From Pseudomonas saxonica (lineage in GTDB: Bacteria > Pseudomonadota > Gammaproteobacteria > Pseudomonadales > Pseudomonadaceae): a DNA stretch of 64,000 nucleotides. Each line of letters opens with the position of its first letter. The first letter of the stretch is position 1. The stretch lies in contig NZ_VFIO01000002.1 in NCBI RefSeq assembly GCF_007858365.1, forward strand, positions 434,001-498,000, given 5' to 3'. Made by a program: the position numbers and the translations under genes. The notes beneath the pieces are model-generated. The model was not told the origin of the DNA, ran no database searches, and was given only the letters and a program-made list of their open reading frames with translations. Shown here piece by piece: positions 1 through 8,892 of the stretch.

Positions 1-1
1 G

Positions 2-1189
2 GGCCTGCTGTCGGACGGCGGTGTTCACAGCCACCAGGACCACTTGATCGCCATGGCGGAACTGGCGTTCAAGCGCGGTGCAGAAAAAATCTACCTGCAT
101 GCCTTCCTCGATGGCCGCGACACGCCTCCAAAAAGCGCATCGTCCTCCATTGAGCTGCTGGATGAAGCGTTCAAGGATTTAGGCAAAGGCCGCATCGCCA
201 GTCTGATTGGCCGCTACTTTGCCATGGACCGCGATAATCGCTGGGACCGTGTCGCTCAAGCCTACAACCTGATTGTTGACGGTAACGGCCAGTTCAACGC
301 AGCCACCGCCCAAGAAGGCCTGGACGCTGCTTACGCTCGCGGTGAAAGCGACGAATTCGTCAAACCCACCACCCTTGGCGAACCGGTCAAGGTTGAAGAC
401 GGCGACGCCGTGGTCTTCATGAACTTCCGCGCCGACCGCGCCCGCGAGCTGACCCGCGCATTCGTTGAAGATGACTTCAATGGCTTCGAACGTGCCCGCC
501 AGCCAAAATTGGCCGAGTTCGTGATGCTGACTCAATATGCAGCCAGCATTCCTGCGCCGAGCGCTTTTGCGCCGGGCAGCCTGGAAAACGTACTGGGCGA
601 CTACCTGGCGAAAAACGGCAAAACCCAGCTGCGCATTGCCGAAACGGAAAAATACGCCCACGTCACCTTCTTCTTCTCTGGCGGCCGTGAAGAGCCGTTC
701 CCGGGAGAAGAACGTATTCTGGTGCCATCGCCTAAAGTCGCCACTTACGACTTGCAGCCTGAAATGAGCGCGCCAGAAGTGACCGATAAAATCGTCGATG
801 CGATTGAGCATCAGCGTTATGACGTGATTGTCGTCAACTACGCGAACGGCGACATGGTCGGCCACAGTGGCGTGTTCGACGCCGCGGTAAAAGCCGTTGA
901 ATGCCTGGATGCCTGCGTTGGCCGCATCGTCGAGGCGCTGGACAAAGTGGGCGGCGAGGCACTGATCACTGCCGACCACGGCAACGTTGAACAAATGTCC
1001 GACAACAGCACCGGTCAGGCCCATACCGCCCACACCTGTGAACCTGTGCCGTTTATTTATGTCGGAAAGCGTGCGTTCAAAGTTCGCGACGGTGGTGTTT
1101 TGGCTGACGTTGCACCGACTATGCTCAAGTTGCTGGGGCTGCCACAGCCTCAAGAGATGACCGGCAAGACCATATTGATCGACGCTTAA
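2..1189 (+). CDS. gpmI: 2,3-bisphosphoglycerate-independent phosphoglycerate mutase (5' truncated by window edge)
   Basis: Interconverts 3- and 2-phosphoglycerate in glycolysis and gluconeogenesis in the cytoplasm, using two Mn ions and a phosphoserine intermediate. The reading frame is already open at base 2 ([14 protein letters not shown]), so roughly 395 of the usual 510 or so residues are present and the start with the first metal site lies outside the window. Family landmarks visible are the [12 protein letters not shown] segment, [14 protein letters not shown], and the C-terminal metal-binding ADHGN and HTAHT motifs. The stop is TAA at 1187-1189. A REP-like palindrome follows before the envC-type gene, an order I remember from other Pseudomonas. 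Confidence 0.96.
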   Translation, partial: GLLSDGGVHSHQDHLIAMAELAFKRGAEKIYLHAFLDGRDTPPKSASSSIELLDEAFKDLGKGRIASLIGRYFAMDRDNRWDRVAQAYNLIVDGNGQFNAATAQEGLDAAYARGESDEFVKPTTLGEPVKVEDGDAVVFMNFRADRARELTRAFVEDDFNGFERARQPKLAEFVMLTQYAASIPAPSAFAPGSLENVLGDYLAKNGKTQLRIAETEKYAHVTFFFSGGREEPFPGEERILVPSPKVATYDLQPEMSAPEVTDKIVDAIEHQRYDVIVVNYANGDMVGHSGVFDAAVKAVECLDACVGRIVEALDKVGGEALITADHGNVEQMSDNSTGQAHTAHTCEPVPFIYVGKRAFKVRDGGVLADVAPTMLKLLGLPQPQEMTGKTILIDA

Positions 1190-1202
1190 TGCGTGTGTAA
1201 CG

Positions 1203-1343
1203 CCCCTAGCAGCTGCCGAAGGCGGCGTCCGGCGACGAAGTCGTCGTAAATTCAGGTGCCGCGACCACTCAGGTGGACCGCGTGCAGAGCATTTACGATC
1301 GCTGCGCGACCGGACGTAGCCTTGGGCAACTGCTACGGGATTG
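1203..1343. repeat. REPIN-like inverted repeat, family A
   Basis: Two inverted copies of a REP-like core (TAGCAGCTGCCGAAGG on the left, CCTTGGGCAACTGCTACGG on the right) flank about 100 bases. The same core occurs near 4860, 8738, 33210-33770 (tandem), 43977 and 54446. It fills most of the gap between gpmI and the envC-type gene. Confidence 0.8.
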
Positions 1344-1432
1344 ATCTATTACTATTTAACTTTCATTCATTTCTTATAGGTGACGATGGCGGGCATACTA
1401 AGCCGTCCCGTACCTCAGGTGTCGCCCGCCCC

Positions 1433-2719
1433 ATGCTCCGCGCCCTTATAGCCCTTACTCTGACATGCCTGCTCCAACCGGCCTTTGCCGACGAGCGCGC
1501 GCAAACCCAACAGCAGCTGGAGGCCACGCGCCAGGATATCGGCGAGCTGAAAAAACTCCTGGGCAAACTCCAGGAAGAAAAATCCGGCGTGCAGAAAGAC
1601 CTGCGCGGTACCGAAACCGAAATCGGCAAACTGGAGAAGCAGGTTGATGCCCTGCAAAAAGAACTAAAAAAGAGTGAAGGCGAGCTGCTGCGCCTAGATA
1701 GCGAGAAAAAAAAACTCCACAGCGCAAAAATTGAACAGCAACGCCTGATCGCCATTCAAGCGCGCGCCGCCTATCAAGGCGGCCATCAGGAATACCTCAA
1801 GCTGCTGCTCAATCAGCAAAACCCTGAGAAGTTCGCTCGAACCCTCACCTACTACGACTACTTGAGCCAGGCACGGATGACTCAGCTCAAGGGTTTCAAC
1901 GAAACATTGCGCCAATTGGCCAATGTCGAAGCCGACATCAATCAACAGCAGGCAGAGTTGCTGGCGCAAAAAAGCAGCCTCGACACCCAGCGCGCCGAGC
2001 TCGACAAAGTACGCGCCGAACGCCAGCAAGTACTGGCCAAGCTCAACACTGATGTCAAAAACCGCGATCAAAAGTTGCAAGCCCGCGAGCAGGATCAGGC
2101 AGATCTGGCTAAAGTCCTCAAGACCATTGAAGAAACCCTTGCCCGCCAGGCCCGAGAAGCCGAGCAAGCGCGACAAAAAGCGTTGATTGCGCAACAGGAA
2201 GCCGAGAAAAAACGCCAGCGCGAGGCTGAGTCGGTCGCCACCGACGCCCCGCGCAAGCCGATCAAATCAACGCCAGGTGCCTTGGTCTCCAGTGCCGGCG
2301 TCTCTTACGGCGGACCTTTTTCTCAAGCCCGGGGCAAACTTCCTTGGCCTGTTGATGGTCGACTACTGGCACGCTTCGGTGAAAGCCGTGGCGATGACGT
2401 GCGCACCAAGTGGGACGGCGTGATGATCAGCGCCGGGGCAGGCACTCAGGTGCACGCCGTGCATGGAGGTCGCGTGGTGTTTGCCGACTGGCTGCGCGGT
2501 GCGGGCCAACTGGTCATTCTGGATCACGGTAATGGTTATTTGAGTTTGTACGGCCACAACCAGACGCTGCTCAAGTCGGCCGGAGACATTGTTAAAGCCG
2601 GGGATGTCATTTCCACCGTAGGCAACAGCGGTGGTCAGGCAACACCCGCGTTGTATTTTGCTATTCGTCAGCAGGGTCGCCCCAGCGACCCCGCACAATG
2701 GTGCCGTACTCAAGGATGA
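1433..2719 (+). CDS. envC: EnvC-type murein hydrolase activator (degenerate M23/LytM domain)
   Basis: A periplasmic protein expected to activate cell-wall amidases at division. The frame is open upstream to 1256, but the ATG at 1433 starts a clear signal peptide (MLRALIALTLTCLLQPAFA), giving 428 residues. Residues 20-270 are long, charged, Gln/Lys/Glu-rich coiled coil; the last 125 or so form a LytM fold (KLPWPVDGRLLARFGE to the end). The M23 zinc ligands look degenerate: there is no H-x(n)-D pair after RFGE, and the second HxH reads YFAIR where active enzymes have HFE-type residues. This matches EnvC as an activator rather than a hydrolase. It sits 35 bases upstream of ctpA, probably in one operon. 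Confidence 0.9.
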   Translation: MLRALIALTLTCLLQPAFADERAQTQQQLEATRQDIGELKKLLGKLQEEKSGVQKDLRGTETEIGKLEKQVDALQKELKKSEGELLRLDSEKKKLHSAKIEQQRLIAIQARAAYQGGHQEYLKLLLNQQNPEKFARTLTYYDYLSQARMTQLKGFNETLRQLANVEADINQQQAELLAQKSSLDTQRAELDKVRAERQQVLAKLNTDVKNRDQKLQAREQDQADLAKVLKTIEETLARQAREAEQARQKALIAQQEAEKKRQREAESVATDAPRKPIKSTPGALVSSAGVSYGGPFSQARGKLPWPVDGRLLARFGESRGDDVRTKWDGVMISAGAGTQVHAVHGGRVVFADWLRGAGQLVILDHGNGYLSLYGHNQTLLKSAGDIVKAGDVISTVGNSGGQATPALYFAIRQQGRPSDPAQWCRTQG

Positions 2720-2754
2720 GTCCATCACCTTTAATACGTAGGAGTTCGTTCAAC

Positions 2755-4068
2755 ATGCCGCATCTGACCCGCCTTAACTCGCTGGCCCTGACGATCGCTC
2801 TGGTGCTTGGCTCGCCTCTGGCATTCGCTGCCACGCCGCCCGCCGCACCGGCGGCCGCCACCAGCGCCAAGGCACCACTGCCGCTGGAAGAACTGCGCAC
2901 ATTCGCCGAAGTCATGGACCGGATCAAAGCGGCGTACGTGGAACCTGTTGACGACAAAACCCTGCTCGAAAATGCCATCAAAGGCATGCTCAGCAATCTT
3001 GATCCGCATTCGGCTTATCTGGGGCCAGAAGACTTCGCCGAGCTGCAGGAAAGCACCAGCGGCGAATTTGGCGGTCTGGGCATCGAGGTCGGCTCTGAAG
3101 ACGGCAATATCAAAATCGTTTCGCCCATTGATGACACCCCCGCGAGCAAAGCCGGTATTCAGGCGGGCGACTTTATCGTCAAGATCAACGGCCAGCCTAC
3201 ACGCGGCCTGAGCATGACTGAAGCAGTCGACCTGATGCGCGGCAAGATCGGCCAGAAAATCACCCTGACCCTGGTTCGCAATGGCGGCACGCCGTTCGAC
3301 GTCACCTTGACCCGCGCCAACATCCAGGTCAAAAGCGTGAAAAGCCAGCTGCTCGAAGACGGCTATGGCTATATCCGCATTACCCAGTTCCAGGTCAAAA
3401 CCGGCGAAGAAGTGGCAGCCGCGCTGTCCAAGCTGCGCCGCGAAAACGGCAACAAGCGACTCAAAGGCATCATCCTCGACCTGCGTAACAACCCCGGCGG
3501 TGTACTGCAATCGGCCGTTGAAGTGGTGGATCACTTCATCACCAAAGGCCTGATCGTTTACACCAAAGGCCGCATCGCCAACTCCGAACTGCGCTTCTCG
3601 GCGACCGGTAAAGACTTGAGTGAGGGCGTACCGCTGGTCGTATTGATCAACGGTGGCAGCGCCTCGGCCTCGGAAATCGTCGCCGGTGCCTTGCAGGATC
3701 AAAAACGCGGCGTGGTCATGGGCACCACCAGCTTCGGCAAAGGCTCGGTGCAAACCGTGCTGCCGCTGAACAATGACCGTGCACTGAAAATCACCACTGC
3801 GCTGTACTTCACCCCTAACGGGCGTTCGATTCAGGCGCAGGGCATCGTGCCGGACATCGAAGTCAGCCGCGCCAAGATCACCCGCGAGCAAGACACTGAG
3901 TACTACAAAGAGGCCGACCTGCAAGGTCACCTCGGCAATGGTAACGGCGGTGCCGACCGCCCGACCGGTTCGAGCCCCAAAGCCAAACCGATGCCACAGG
4001 ATGATGACTTCCAGCTGAGTCAGGCCCTGAGTCTGCTCAAAGGCTTGAGCATTACGCGCGGCAATTGA
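2755..4068 (+). CDS. ctpA: S41 carboxyl-terminal processing protease CtpA
   Basis: A periplasmic Ser/Lys protease; in P. aeruginosa its homologue degrades peptidoglycan cross-link hydrolases. ATG 2755 is chosen because it follows a TAGGAG ribosome site and begins a signal peptide (MPHLTRLNSLALTIALVLGSPLAFA); 437 residues. A PDZ domain lies around residues 95-180 (GGLGIEV). The catalytic Ser is in SASASEI (Ser304 by my count) and the Lys is in SFGKGSVQ (Lys329), 25 residues apart as in E. coli Prc. The C-terminal tail is low complexity. It lies between the EnvC-type gene and the yibQ-like gene, all on one strand, which suggests a cell-wall remodelling operon. Confidence 0.95.
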   Translation: MPHLTRLNSLALTIALVLGSPLAFAATPPAAPAAATSAKAPLPLEELRTFAEVMDRIKAAYVEPVDDKTLLENAIKGMLSNLDPHSAYLGPEDFAELQESTSGEFGGLGIEVGSEDGNIKIVSPIDDTPASKAGIQAGDFIVKINGQPTRGLSMTEAVDLMRGKIGQKITLTLVRNGGTPFDVTLTRANIQVKSVKSQLLEDGYGYIRITQFQVKTGEEVAAALSKLRRENGNKRLKGIILDLRNNPGGVLQSAVEVVDHFITKGLIVYTKGRIANSELRFSATGKDLSEGVPLVVLINGGSASASEIVAGALQDQKRGVVMGTTSFGKGSVQTVLPLNNDRALKITTALYFTPNGRSIQAQGIVPDIEVSRAKITREQDTEYYKEADLQGHLGNGNGGADRPTGSSPKAKPMPQDDDFQLSQALSLLKGLSITRGN

Positions 4069-4069
4069 G

Positions 4070-4852
4070 GTGCGTTTTTCGACCGCCCTCGCCCTGCTCT
4101 GCTGCCTGACCGGTGCCGCCCATGCGGCGCCAGCCCATCATCCTGACGCACACCCCAAGGCTTACCTGAGCCTGATCATCGACGATCTGGGGCAGAACCT
4201 GCCCCGTGATCGCCGCGTACTGGCCTTTGCGGGCCCGGTGACGACCGCGGTGATGCCCGACACCCCGCACGCCGCTGAATTTGCCCGTGAAGCTCACAAG
4301 GCCGGCAAGATCGTTATCTTGCACATGCCCATGGACCCTGCCACCGGCCCATTCGCCTGGCACCCGGATTTGCCCGTTGCCGAACTGGCAAAGCGTCTCG
4401 ACGCGGCGTTCAAGGCCGTGCCCTACACCAGTGGCATCAATAACCACGAAGGCAGCCTGATGACCGCTCAGCCTGAGGCAATGGCCTGGTTGATGAGCGA
4501 ACTGCAGCAGCGGCACAAGTTCTTTGTCGACAGCCGCACCAGCGCGCGCACCGTCGCGGCGGCCCAGGCGCAGAAAATCGGTTTGGCCAGTGTTTCGCGC
4601 GATGTGTTCCTCGACAACGTGCGCACCGAGCAGGCCATTACCAGCCAGCTCGAAACCGCGATAAAACACGCCAAGAAATACGGTTCGGTGGTGATGATCG
4701 GCCATCCATATCCGCAAACCCTGGCGGTACTGGAGCGCGAATTGCCCACGCTCAAAGCGCAAGGCATTGACTGGATCGACATCAAACAGATGATCGGCGT
4801 GCGCAGCAATCAGGCGATGGCGGCACACGGGAAAGACGGGGTTTATCGGTAA
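4070..4852 (+). CDS. divergent polysaccharide deacetylase family protein (YibQ-like)
   Basis: A 260-residue exported protein of the divergent polysaccharide deacetylase family, a NodB-like fold whose substrate is not established. It starts at a GTG one base after the ctpA stop, giving a signal peptide (MRFSTALALLCCLTGAAHA). Family landmarks are LSLIIDDLGQN near residue 35, VILHMPMDP, GINNHEGSLMTA and the late GHPYPQTL segment; the Asp pair and His residues correspond to the usual metal-site positions. The tight spacing to ctpA suggests co-translation. Confidence 0.88.
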   Translation: MRFSTALALLCCLTGAAHAAPAHHPDAHPKAYLSLIIDDLGQNLPRDRRVLAFAGPVTTAVMPDTPHAAEFAREAHKAGKIVILHMPMDPATGPFAWHPDLPVAELAKRLDAAFKAVPYTSGINNHEGSLMTAQPEAMAWLMSELQQRHKFFVDSRTSARTVAAAQAQKIGLASVSRDVFLDNVRTEQAITSQLETAIKHAKKYGSVVMIGHPYPQTLAVLERELPTLKAQGIDWIDIKQMIGVRSNQAMAAHGKDGVYR

Positions 4853-4857
4853 GCGGA

Positions 4858-4892
4858 ATCCGTAGCAGTTGCCGAAGGCTACGAATGTCCGA
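4858..4892. repeat. single REP-like core, family A
   Basis: A single CCGTAGCAGTTGCCGAAGG core sits between the convergent yibQ-like and solute-binding genes. It looks like half of the paired element at 1203-1343. Confidence 0.6.
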
Positions 4893-5642
4893 TTACAGGT
4901 ATTTAGCGCGAATCTTCTCGATCAACCCTTCAGCCCGCATTTCATCCATTGCGGCCTGTAATTTGTTCACGACTTCGTCCGGGATCTCTTTGTTCAGCGC
5001 CAGATACAGCTCAGCCTGATTGAAGCGCAGTACCGTCTTGAACCCTGATATACCTACCTGCCGCGCTAAAAATCGCCCCGCTGGATCGCCTGTGGCCCAG
5101 AGGTCGATCTGCCCGGCCAGCAGCTTGCGGGCGTTATCCTGATCGCGCAGCACGATCACCGGCTTAATCCCCTGCCTCTCCAGAGACATGGCGATCACAT
5201 CGCCTTTGTAAGCGCCGATGCGGTAGTTCGCCGCCTGATCAAGGGTGGTCAGCGATATCGGGCTATCCGCTCTGGCCAACAATACCCAGTCATCTGGCCC
5301 AATGGGGCCGACCCACTTGAACAACGCTTCACGCTCAGGCACACGTGCCGTAACGAAGACGCCGTAGCCGGGGTTGGCGAGGGCAAGGTCATAGATACGC
5401 TGCCACGGAAAGCGCAGGGTCATGTTGTAGGGGATGCCAGCACGCTTGAAGGTTTCGCGCAGTACTTCGACGGCGATACCTTCAAGATTTTGATTTTGTG
5501 CGAAGTTTTTCCCGTTTTTCGCCATGTTGTACGGCGGGAAATTTTCGGTTAGCAACACCAGAGGGGTACGCGAAACCTCAGCTGCAGATGCGCCCAGCCA
5601 CAATGTGCAACCGGCCACAACCACTAAAAAACGTTTAAACAT
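4893..5642 (-). CDS. periplasmic substrate-binding protein (SBP_bac_3 type)
   Basis: A 249-residue extracellular solute-binding protein of the amino-acid/opine family 3 type. The frame extends to 5693, but ATG 5642 starts a signal peptide (MFKRFLVVVAGCTLWLGASA). Typical family 3 features are LTENFPPYN near residue 30, the GIAVEVLRETFKRAGI segment, RVPEREALFKWVGP and the YLALNK stretch. There is no permease or ATPase next to it, so it is an orphan binding protein or works with a distant transporter; the ligand cannot be told. It lies 63 bases downstream of hisF on the same strand and could be read from the his transcript. Confidence 0.85.
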   Translation of the reverse strand: MFKRFLVVVAGCTLWLGASAAEVSRTPLVLLTENFPPYNMAKNGKNFAQNQNLEGIAVEVLRETFKRAGIPYNMTLRFPWQRIYDLALANPGYGVFVTARVPEREALFKWVGPIGPDDWVLLARADSPISLTTLDQAANYRIGAYKGDVIAMSLERQGIKPVIVLRDQDNARKLLAGQIDLWATGDPAGRFLARQVGISGFKTVLRFNQAELYLALNKEIPDEVVNKLQAAMDEMRAEGLIEKIRAKYL

Positions 5643-5705
5643 GTCAGACAACCTAGATCCATGGCGTGCCCAAGAGTGAACCGGGCTCGCCACAGTGTCC
5701 AGTGT

Positions 5706-6476
5706 TTAGCGCACCACGATCCCGCGCTCAGCCATATAGGCCTTGGCTTGCGGCACGGTGTATTCACCAAAGTGGAAAATACTCGCCGCCAGTACGGCAC
5801 TGGCGTGGCCCTCAAGAATGCCGTCGGCCAAATGTTGCAAGTTGCCGACGCCCCCCGAGGCGATGACAGGGATGCCCAGCGCATCACTGATCGCACGGGT
5901 CACACCCAGGTCAAAGCCGCTTTTCATGCCGTCCTGATCCATGCTGGTCAGCAAGATCTCACCGGCGCCCAAGCCTTCCATCTTCATCGCCCATTCGACA
6001 GCGTCGAGACCGGTGGGCTTGCGCCCGCCGTGGGTGAAGATTTCCCAGCGCGCAGGTTCGCCCGCCAGGGAGACTTTCTTGGCATCAATGGCGACCACGA
6101 TGCACTGCGAACCAAAGTGCTGCGCCGCTTCGCCCACAAACTCAGGGTTGAACACCGCAGCCGTGTTGATCGAAACCTTGTCGGCACCGGCGTTCAGCAG
6201 GTTGCGAATGTCCTGAATGCAACGCACCCCGCCACCCACCGTCAGCGGAATAAACACCTGACTGGCCATGCGCTCGACGGTATGCAACGTCGTATCGCGG
6301 CCGTCGACGCTGGCGGTGATGTCGAGAAAGGTAATCTCGTCAGCCCCTTGCTCGTCATAGCGACGGGCAATTTCTACCGGATCACCCGCATCGCGGATGT
6401 TCTCAAACTTGACGCCCTTCACGACCCGGCCGTTATCTACGTCCAGGCAAGGGATGATGCGTTTGGCCAGCGCCAT
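5706..6476 (-). CDS. hisF: imidazole glycerol phosphate synthase, cyclase subunit
   Basis: Uses ammonia from HisH to turn PRFAR into imidazole glycerol phosphate and AICAR, in histidine biosynthesis. It is a 256-residue (beta/alpha)8 barrel. ATG 6476 is preceded by GGAG; it begins [13 protein letters not shown] with the catalytic Asp at residue 11. The second catalytic Asp lies in [13 protein letters not shown], and the phosphate loops are GGVRCIQD and ASGGVGN. Nine bases separate it from hisA upstream, so hisBHAF is read as one minus-strand unit. Confidence 0.98.
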   Translation of the reverse strand: MALAKRIIPCLDVDNGRVVKGVKFENIRDAGDPVEIARRYDEQGADEITFLDITASVDGRDTTLHTVERMASQVFIPLTVGGGVRCIQDIRNLLNAGADKVSINTAAVFNPEFVGEAAQHFGSQCIVVAIDAKKVSLAGEPARWEIFTHGGRKPTGLDAVEWAMKMEGLGAGEILLTSMDQDGMKSGFDLGVTRAISDALGIPVIASGGVGNLQHLADGILEGHASAVLAASIFHFGEYTVPQAKAYMAERGIVVR

Positions 6477-6486
6477 GCGGTTCTCC

Positions 6487-7224
6487 TCAGCCTTTATAGG
6501 TGTCGCAGAAGGCTTGCGCCTCAGCCACATCCAGCGTGCCTTCATAGATTGCACGGCCGGTGATGGCGCCGATGATGCCCGGCGCCTTGGCGTCCATCAG
6601 GGTTTTGATATCGCCCAGATTGTGGATGCCACCCGACGCAATCACGGGAATGCTTGTTGCCGCCGCCAGGGCTGCGGTGTAGCTGACGTTGCAGCCCTGC
6701 ATCATGCCGTCTTTGGCGATATCGGTATAAACGATCGCGGACACGCCGTCTGACTCGAACTGTTTGGCCAGATCGATCACGTTCACGGTGCTGATTTCAG
6801 CCCAGCCGTCGGTGGCCACAAAACCGTCTTTAGCGTCCAGACCCACGATGATTTTGCCCGGGAATGCGCGACACGCTTCAGCCACGAACGCAGGGTCTTT
6901 CACCGCCTTGGTGCCCAAAATCACGTAGCTCACGCCCGCTTTGACGTAATGCTCGATGGTTTCCAGTGAGCGAATGCCGCCACCGATTTGAATAGGCAAA
7001 TGCGGGTAACGCTTGGCGATGGCGGTCACCACCTCGCCGTTGACCGGCTGGCCTTCAAAGGCACCGTTCAGGTCAACCAGATGCAGACGGCGGCAACCGC
7101 CCTCAACCCATTTGGCGGCCATGCCCACCGGGTCATCGGAGAATACGGTGGAGTCTTCCATGCGGCCCTGGCGCAGACGTACACAGGCACCGTCTTTAAG
7201 ATCGATAGCGGGAATAATTAGCAT
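6487..7224 (-). CDS. hisA: ProFAR isomerase
   Basis: Catalyses the Amadori isomerisation of ProFAR to PRFAR in histidine biosynthesis. It is 245 residues long; ATG 7224 gives the canonical start [12 protein letters not shown] with catalytic Asp8. The second acid lies in [13 protein letters not shown] (Asp about 130), and phosphate-binding glycines are in IGGGIRS and IASGGIHN. The frame open upstream to 7266 has no homologous start. It is separated from hisH by about 170 bases of low-complexity repeats. Confidence 0.98.
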   Translation of the reverse strand: MLIIPAIDLKDGACVRLRQGRMEDSTVFSDDPVGMAAKWVEGGCRRLHLVDLNGAFEGQPVNGEVVTAIAKRYPHLPIQIGGGIRSLETIEHYVKAGVSYVILGTKAVKDPAFVAEACRAFPGKIIVGLDAKDGFVATDGWAEISTVNVIDLAKQFESDGVSAIVYTDIAKDGMMQGCNVSYTAALAAATSIPVIASGGIHNLGDIKTLMDAKAPGIIGAITGRAIYEGTLDVAEAQAFCDTYKG

Positions 7225-7235
7225 GCTTTTTCCTT

Positions 7236-7340
7236 CGTCAAAAGAGCGGCAAGTGGTGAGCTTCAAGCGGCAAGTTGGAAGCGCGACTGTGATCCGCTTT
7301 CTCTGGGCGCTTGAAGCTTAAAGCTTGCAGCTGACTCAAT
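7236..7340. repeat. short degenerate AGCTTCAAGCGGCAAG-type repeats
   Basis: The gap between hisH and hisA holds imperfect copies of GAGCTTCAAGCGGCAAG and GCTTGAAGCTTAAAGCTTGC. No coding signal was seen. Such simple repeats are common in Pseudomonas intergenic DNA. Confidence 0.5.
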
Positions 7341-7392
7341 TCTTGCTCGGCGGTGAGCGCGAGAGTGGGCGGCTATTGCTTGCGCAAAGCCA

Positions 7393-8031
7393 TTACCAGC
7401 GACCGTCCCAGGCCACGAAGTTTTCCAACAACTTCAAACCGTGGGTATGGCTCTTCTCGGGGTGGAACTGCACGGCAAAACGCGAGCCTTCGGCCAGCGC
7501 AGCAGCAAAGTCGACACCATAATGCCCGCCGCCCACGACTTGGCGAGGGTTGCCCGCCGCGATGTAGTAGCTGTGCACGAAATAAAAACGCGCCAGGTCA
7601 GGAATACCGTGCCACAGCGGGTGATCGACCTTCTGCTGCACTTCGTTCCAGCCCATGTGCGGCACTTTGAGGTGTTCGCCGTCTTCGTGCAGGTCTTTGC
7701 CGAAAAACTTTACTTGGCCGGGAAACAGACCGATGCAGTCAACGCCACCGTTCTCTTCGCTGCTGTCGAGCAAGGCTTGCATGCCGACGCAAATGCCGAG
7801 GAAAGGACGGTCCTGGCTGACTTCACGCACCAGCGAATCAAAACCCAGGCGACGAATTTCAGCCATGCAGTCGCGAATCGCGCCCACACCGGGGAACACC
7901 ACGCGGTCGGCCTCGCGAATCACGTTGGCATCGCTGGTGATCAGCACCCGACCGGCGCCCACGTGTTCCAGCGCTTTGGCCACCGAGTGCAGGTTACCCA
8001 TGCCGTAATCGATTACCGCCACGGTCTCCAT
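7393..8031 (-). CDS. hisH: imidazole glycerol phosphate synthase, glutamine amidotransferase subunit
   Basis: Hydrolyses glutamine and channels ammonia to HisF. It is a 212-residue class I amidotransferase. Its ATG (8031) overlaps the hisB stop as TGATG, which decides the start over an in-frame TTG one codon earlier. The nucleophile is Cys81 in GICVGMQ; the His-Glu pair is in QFHPEKS near the C-terminus, and the oxyanion strand is FPGVGAI. Confidence 0.98.
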   Translation of the reverse strand: METVAVIDYGMGNLHSVAKALEHVGAGRVLITSDANVIREADRVVFPGVGAIRDCMAEIRRLGFDSLVREVSQDRPFLGICVGMQALLDSSEENGGVDCIGLFPGQVKFFGKDLHEDGEHLKVPHMGWNEVQQKVDHPLWHGIPDLARFYFVHSYYIAAGNPRQVVGGGHYGVDFAAALAEGSRFAVQFHPEKSHTHGLKLLENFVAWDGRW

Positions 8032-8624
8032 CAAAGCACGCCCTTGGTAGACGGCATTTGCCCGGCCATGCGTTCATCCAGCGCAACAGCCATGCGCAAC
8101 GCGCGGCCGAATGCCTTGAATACGGTTTCGATCTGGTGGTGAGTGTTGGTGCCACGCAGGTTGTCGATGTGCATGCTGACATTGGCGTGATTGACGAAGC
8201 CCTGGAAGAACTCCTGGAACAGATCAACATCGAAGCCGCCCACGGTGGCGCGGGTGTAAGGCACGTGCATTTGCAGGCCAGGGCGGCCTGAAAAGTCGAT
8301 GACTACGCGCGACAGCGCTTCGTCCAGCGGGACATAAGCGTGACCGTAACGGGTCATGCCTTTTTTATCGCCGACCGCCTGACTGAAGGCTTTACCCAAG
8401 GTAATGCCCACGTCCTCAACGGTATGGTGATCGTCGATATGCAGGTCGCCTTTGCACTCGATGTCCAGGTCGATCAGCCCGTGTCGGGCGATCTGGTCGA
8501 GCATGTGCTCAAGAAAAGGTACACCGATATCGAATCGGGCCTTACCGGTACCATCCAAGTTGATCGAGGCTTTAATCTGGGTTTCCAGAGTATCGCGCTC
8601 GACTGACGCCTTACGTTCGGCCAT
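8031..8624 (-). CDS. hisB: imidazoleglycerol-phosphate dehydratase
   Basis: Dehydrates imidazole glycerol phosphate to imidazole acetol phosphate. It is the 197-residue monofunctional form without the phosphatase domain found in enteric HisB. ATG 8624 follows a GGAG site and starts [12 protein letters not shown]. The paired Mn-binding motifs are [15 protein letters not shown] ([13 protein letters not shown]) near residue 70 and [21 protein letters not shown] near 165. The open frame extends to 8825 through repeat DNA and is not coding there. It is the first gene of hisBHAF. Confidence 0.97.
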   Translation of the reverse strand: MAERKASVERDTLETQIKASINLDGTGKARFDIGVPFLEHMLDQIARHGLIDLDIECKGDLHIDDHHTVEDVGITLGKAFSQAVGDKKGMTRYGHAYVPLDEALSRVVIDFSGRPGLQMHVPYTRATVGGFDVDLFQEFFQGFVNHANVSMHIDNLRGTNTHHQIETVFKAFGRALRMAVALDERMAGQMPSTKGVL

Positions 8625-8729
8625 CACCAGCTCCGCAAAATCATTGGGCGAAAAAAGGTGGTCATTATAGGCACGGGTCAGGCAAACAGAAACATTCGGG
8701 TGATAAGACTGACGTAATGCGCCCAAGGC

Positions 8730-8885
8730 GCACAACTGCGTAGCAGCTGACGAGCTCCGCGAGGCTGCGTCCGATTGCGAAGCGATCGTAAAACATGCGA
8801 TCACGGTCAATGTGAAACACCGCATTCTCTGGTTTTACGACGGCTGCGCCGCCGGACGCGGCCTGCGGCCGCTGCTACGGGTCAG
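8730..8885. repeat. REPIN-like inverted repeat, family A
   Basis: GTAGCAGCTGACGAGC and CGGCCGCTGCTACGGG arms flank a middle with GCGATCGTAAAACATGCGATCACGG. It fills the gap between hisB and the OFA transporter, and is the same family as 1203-1343 and 54446-54582. Confidence 0.7.
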
Positions 8886-8892
8886 TTAAACA

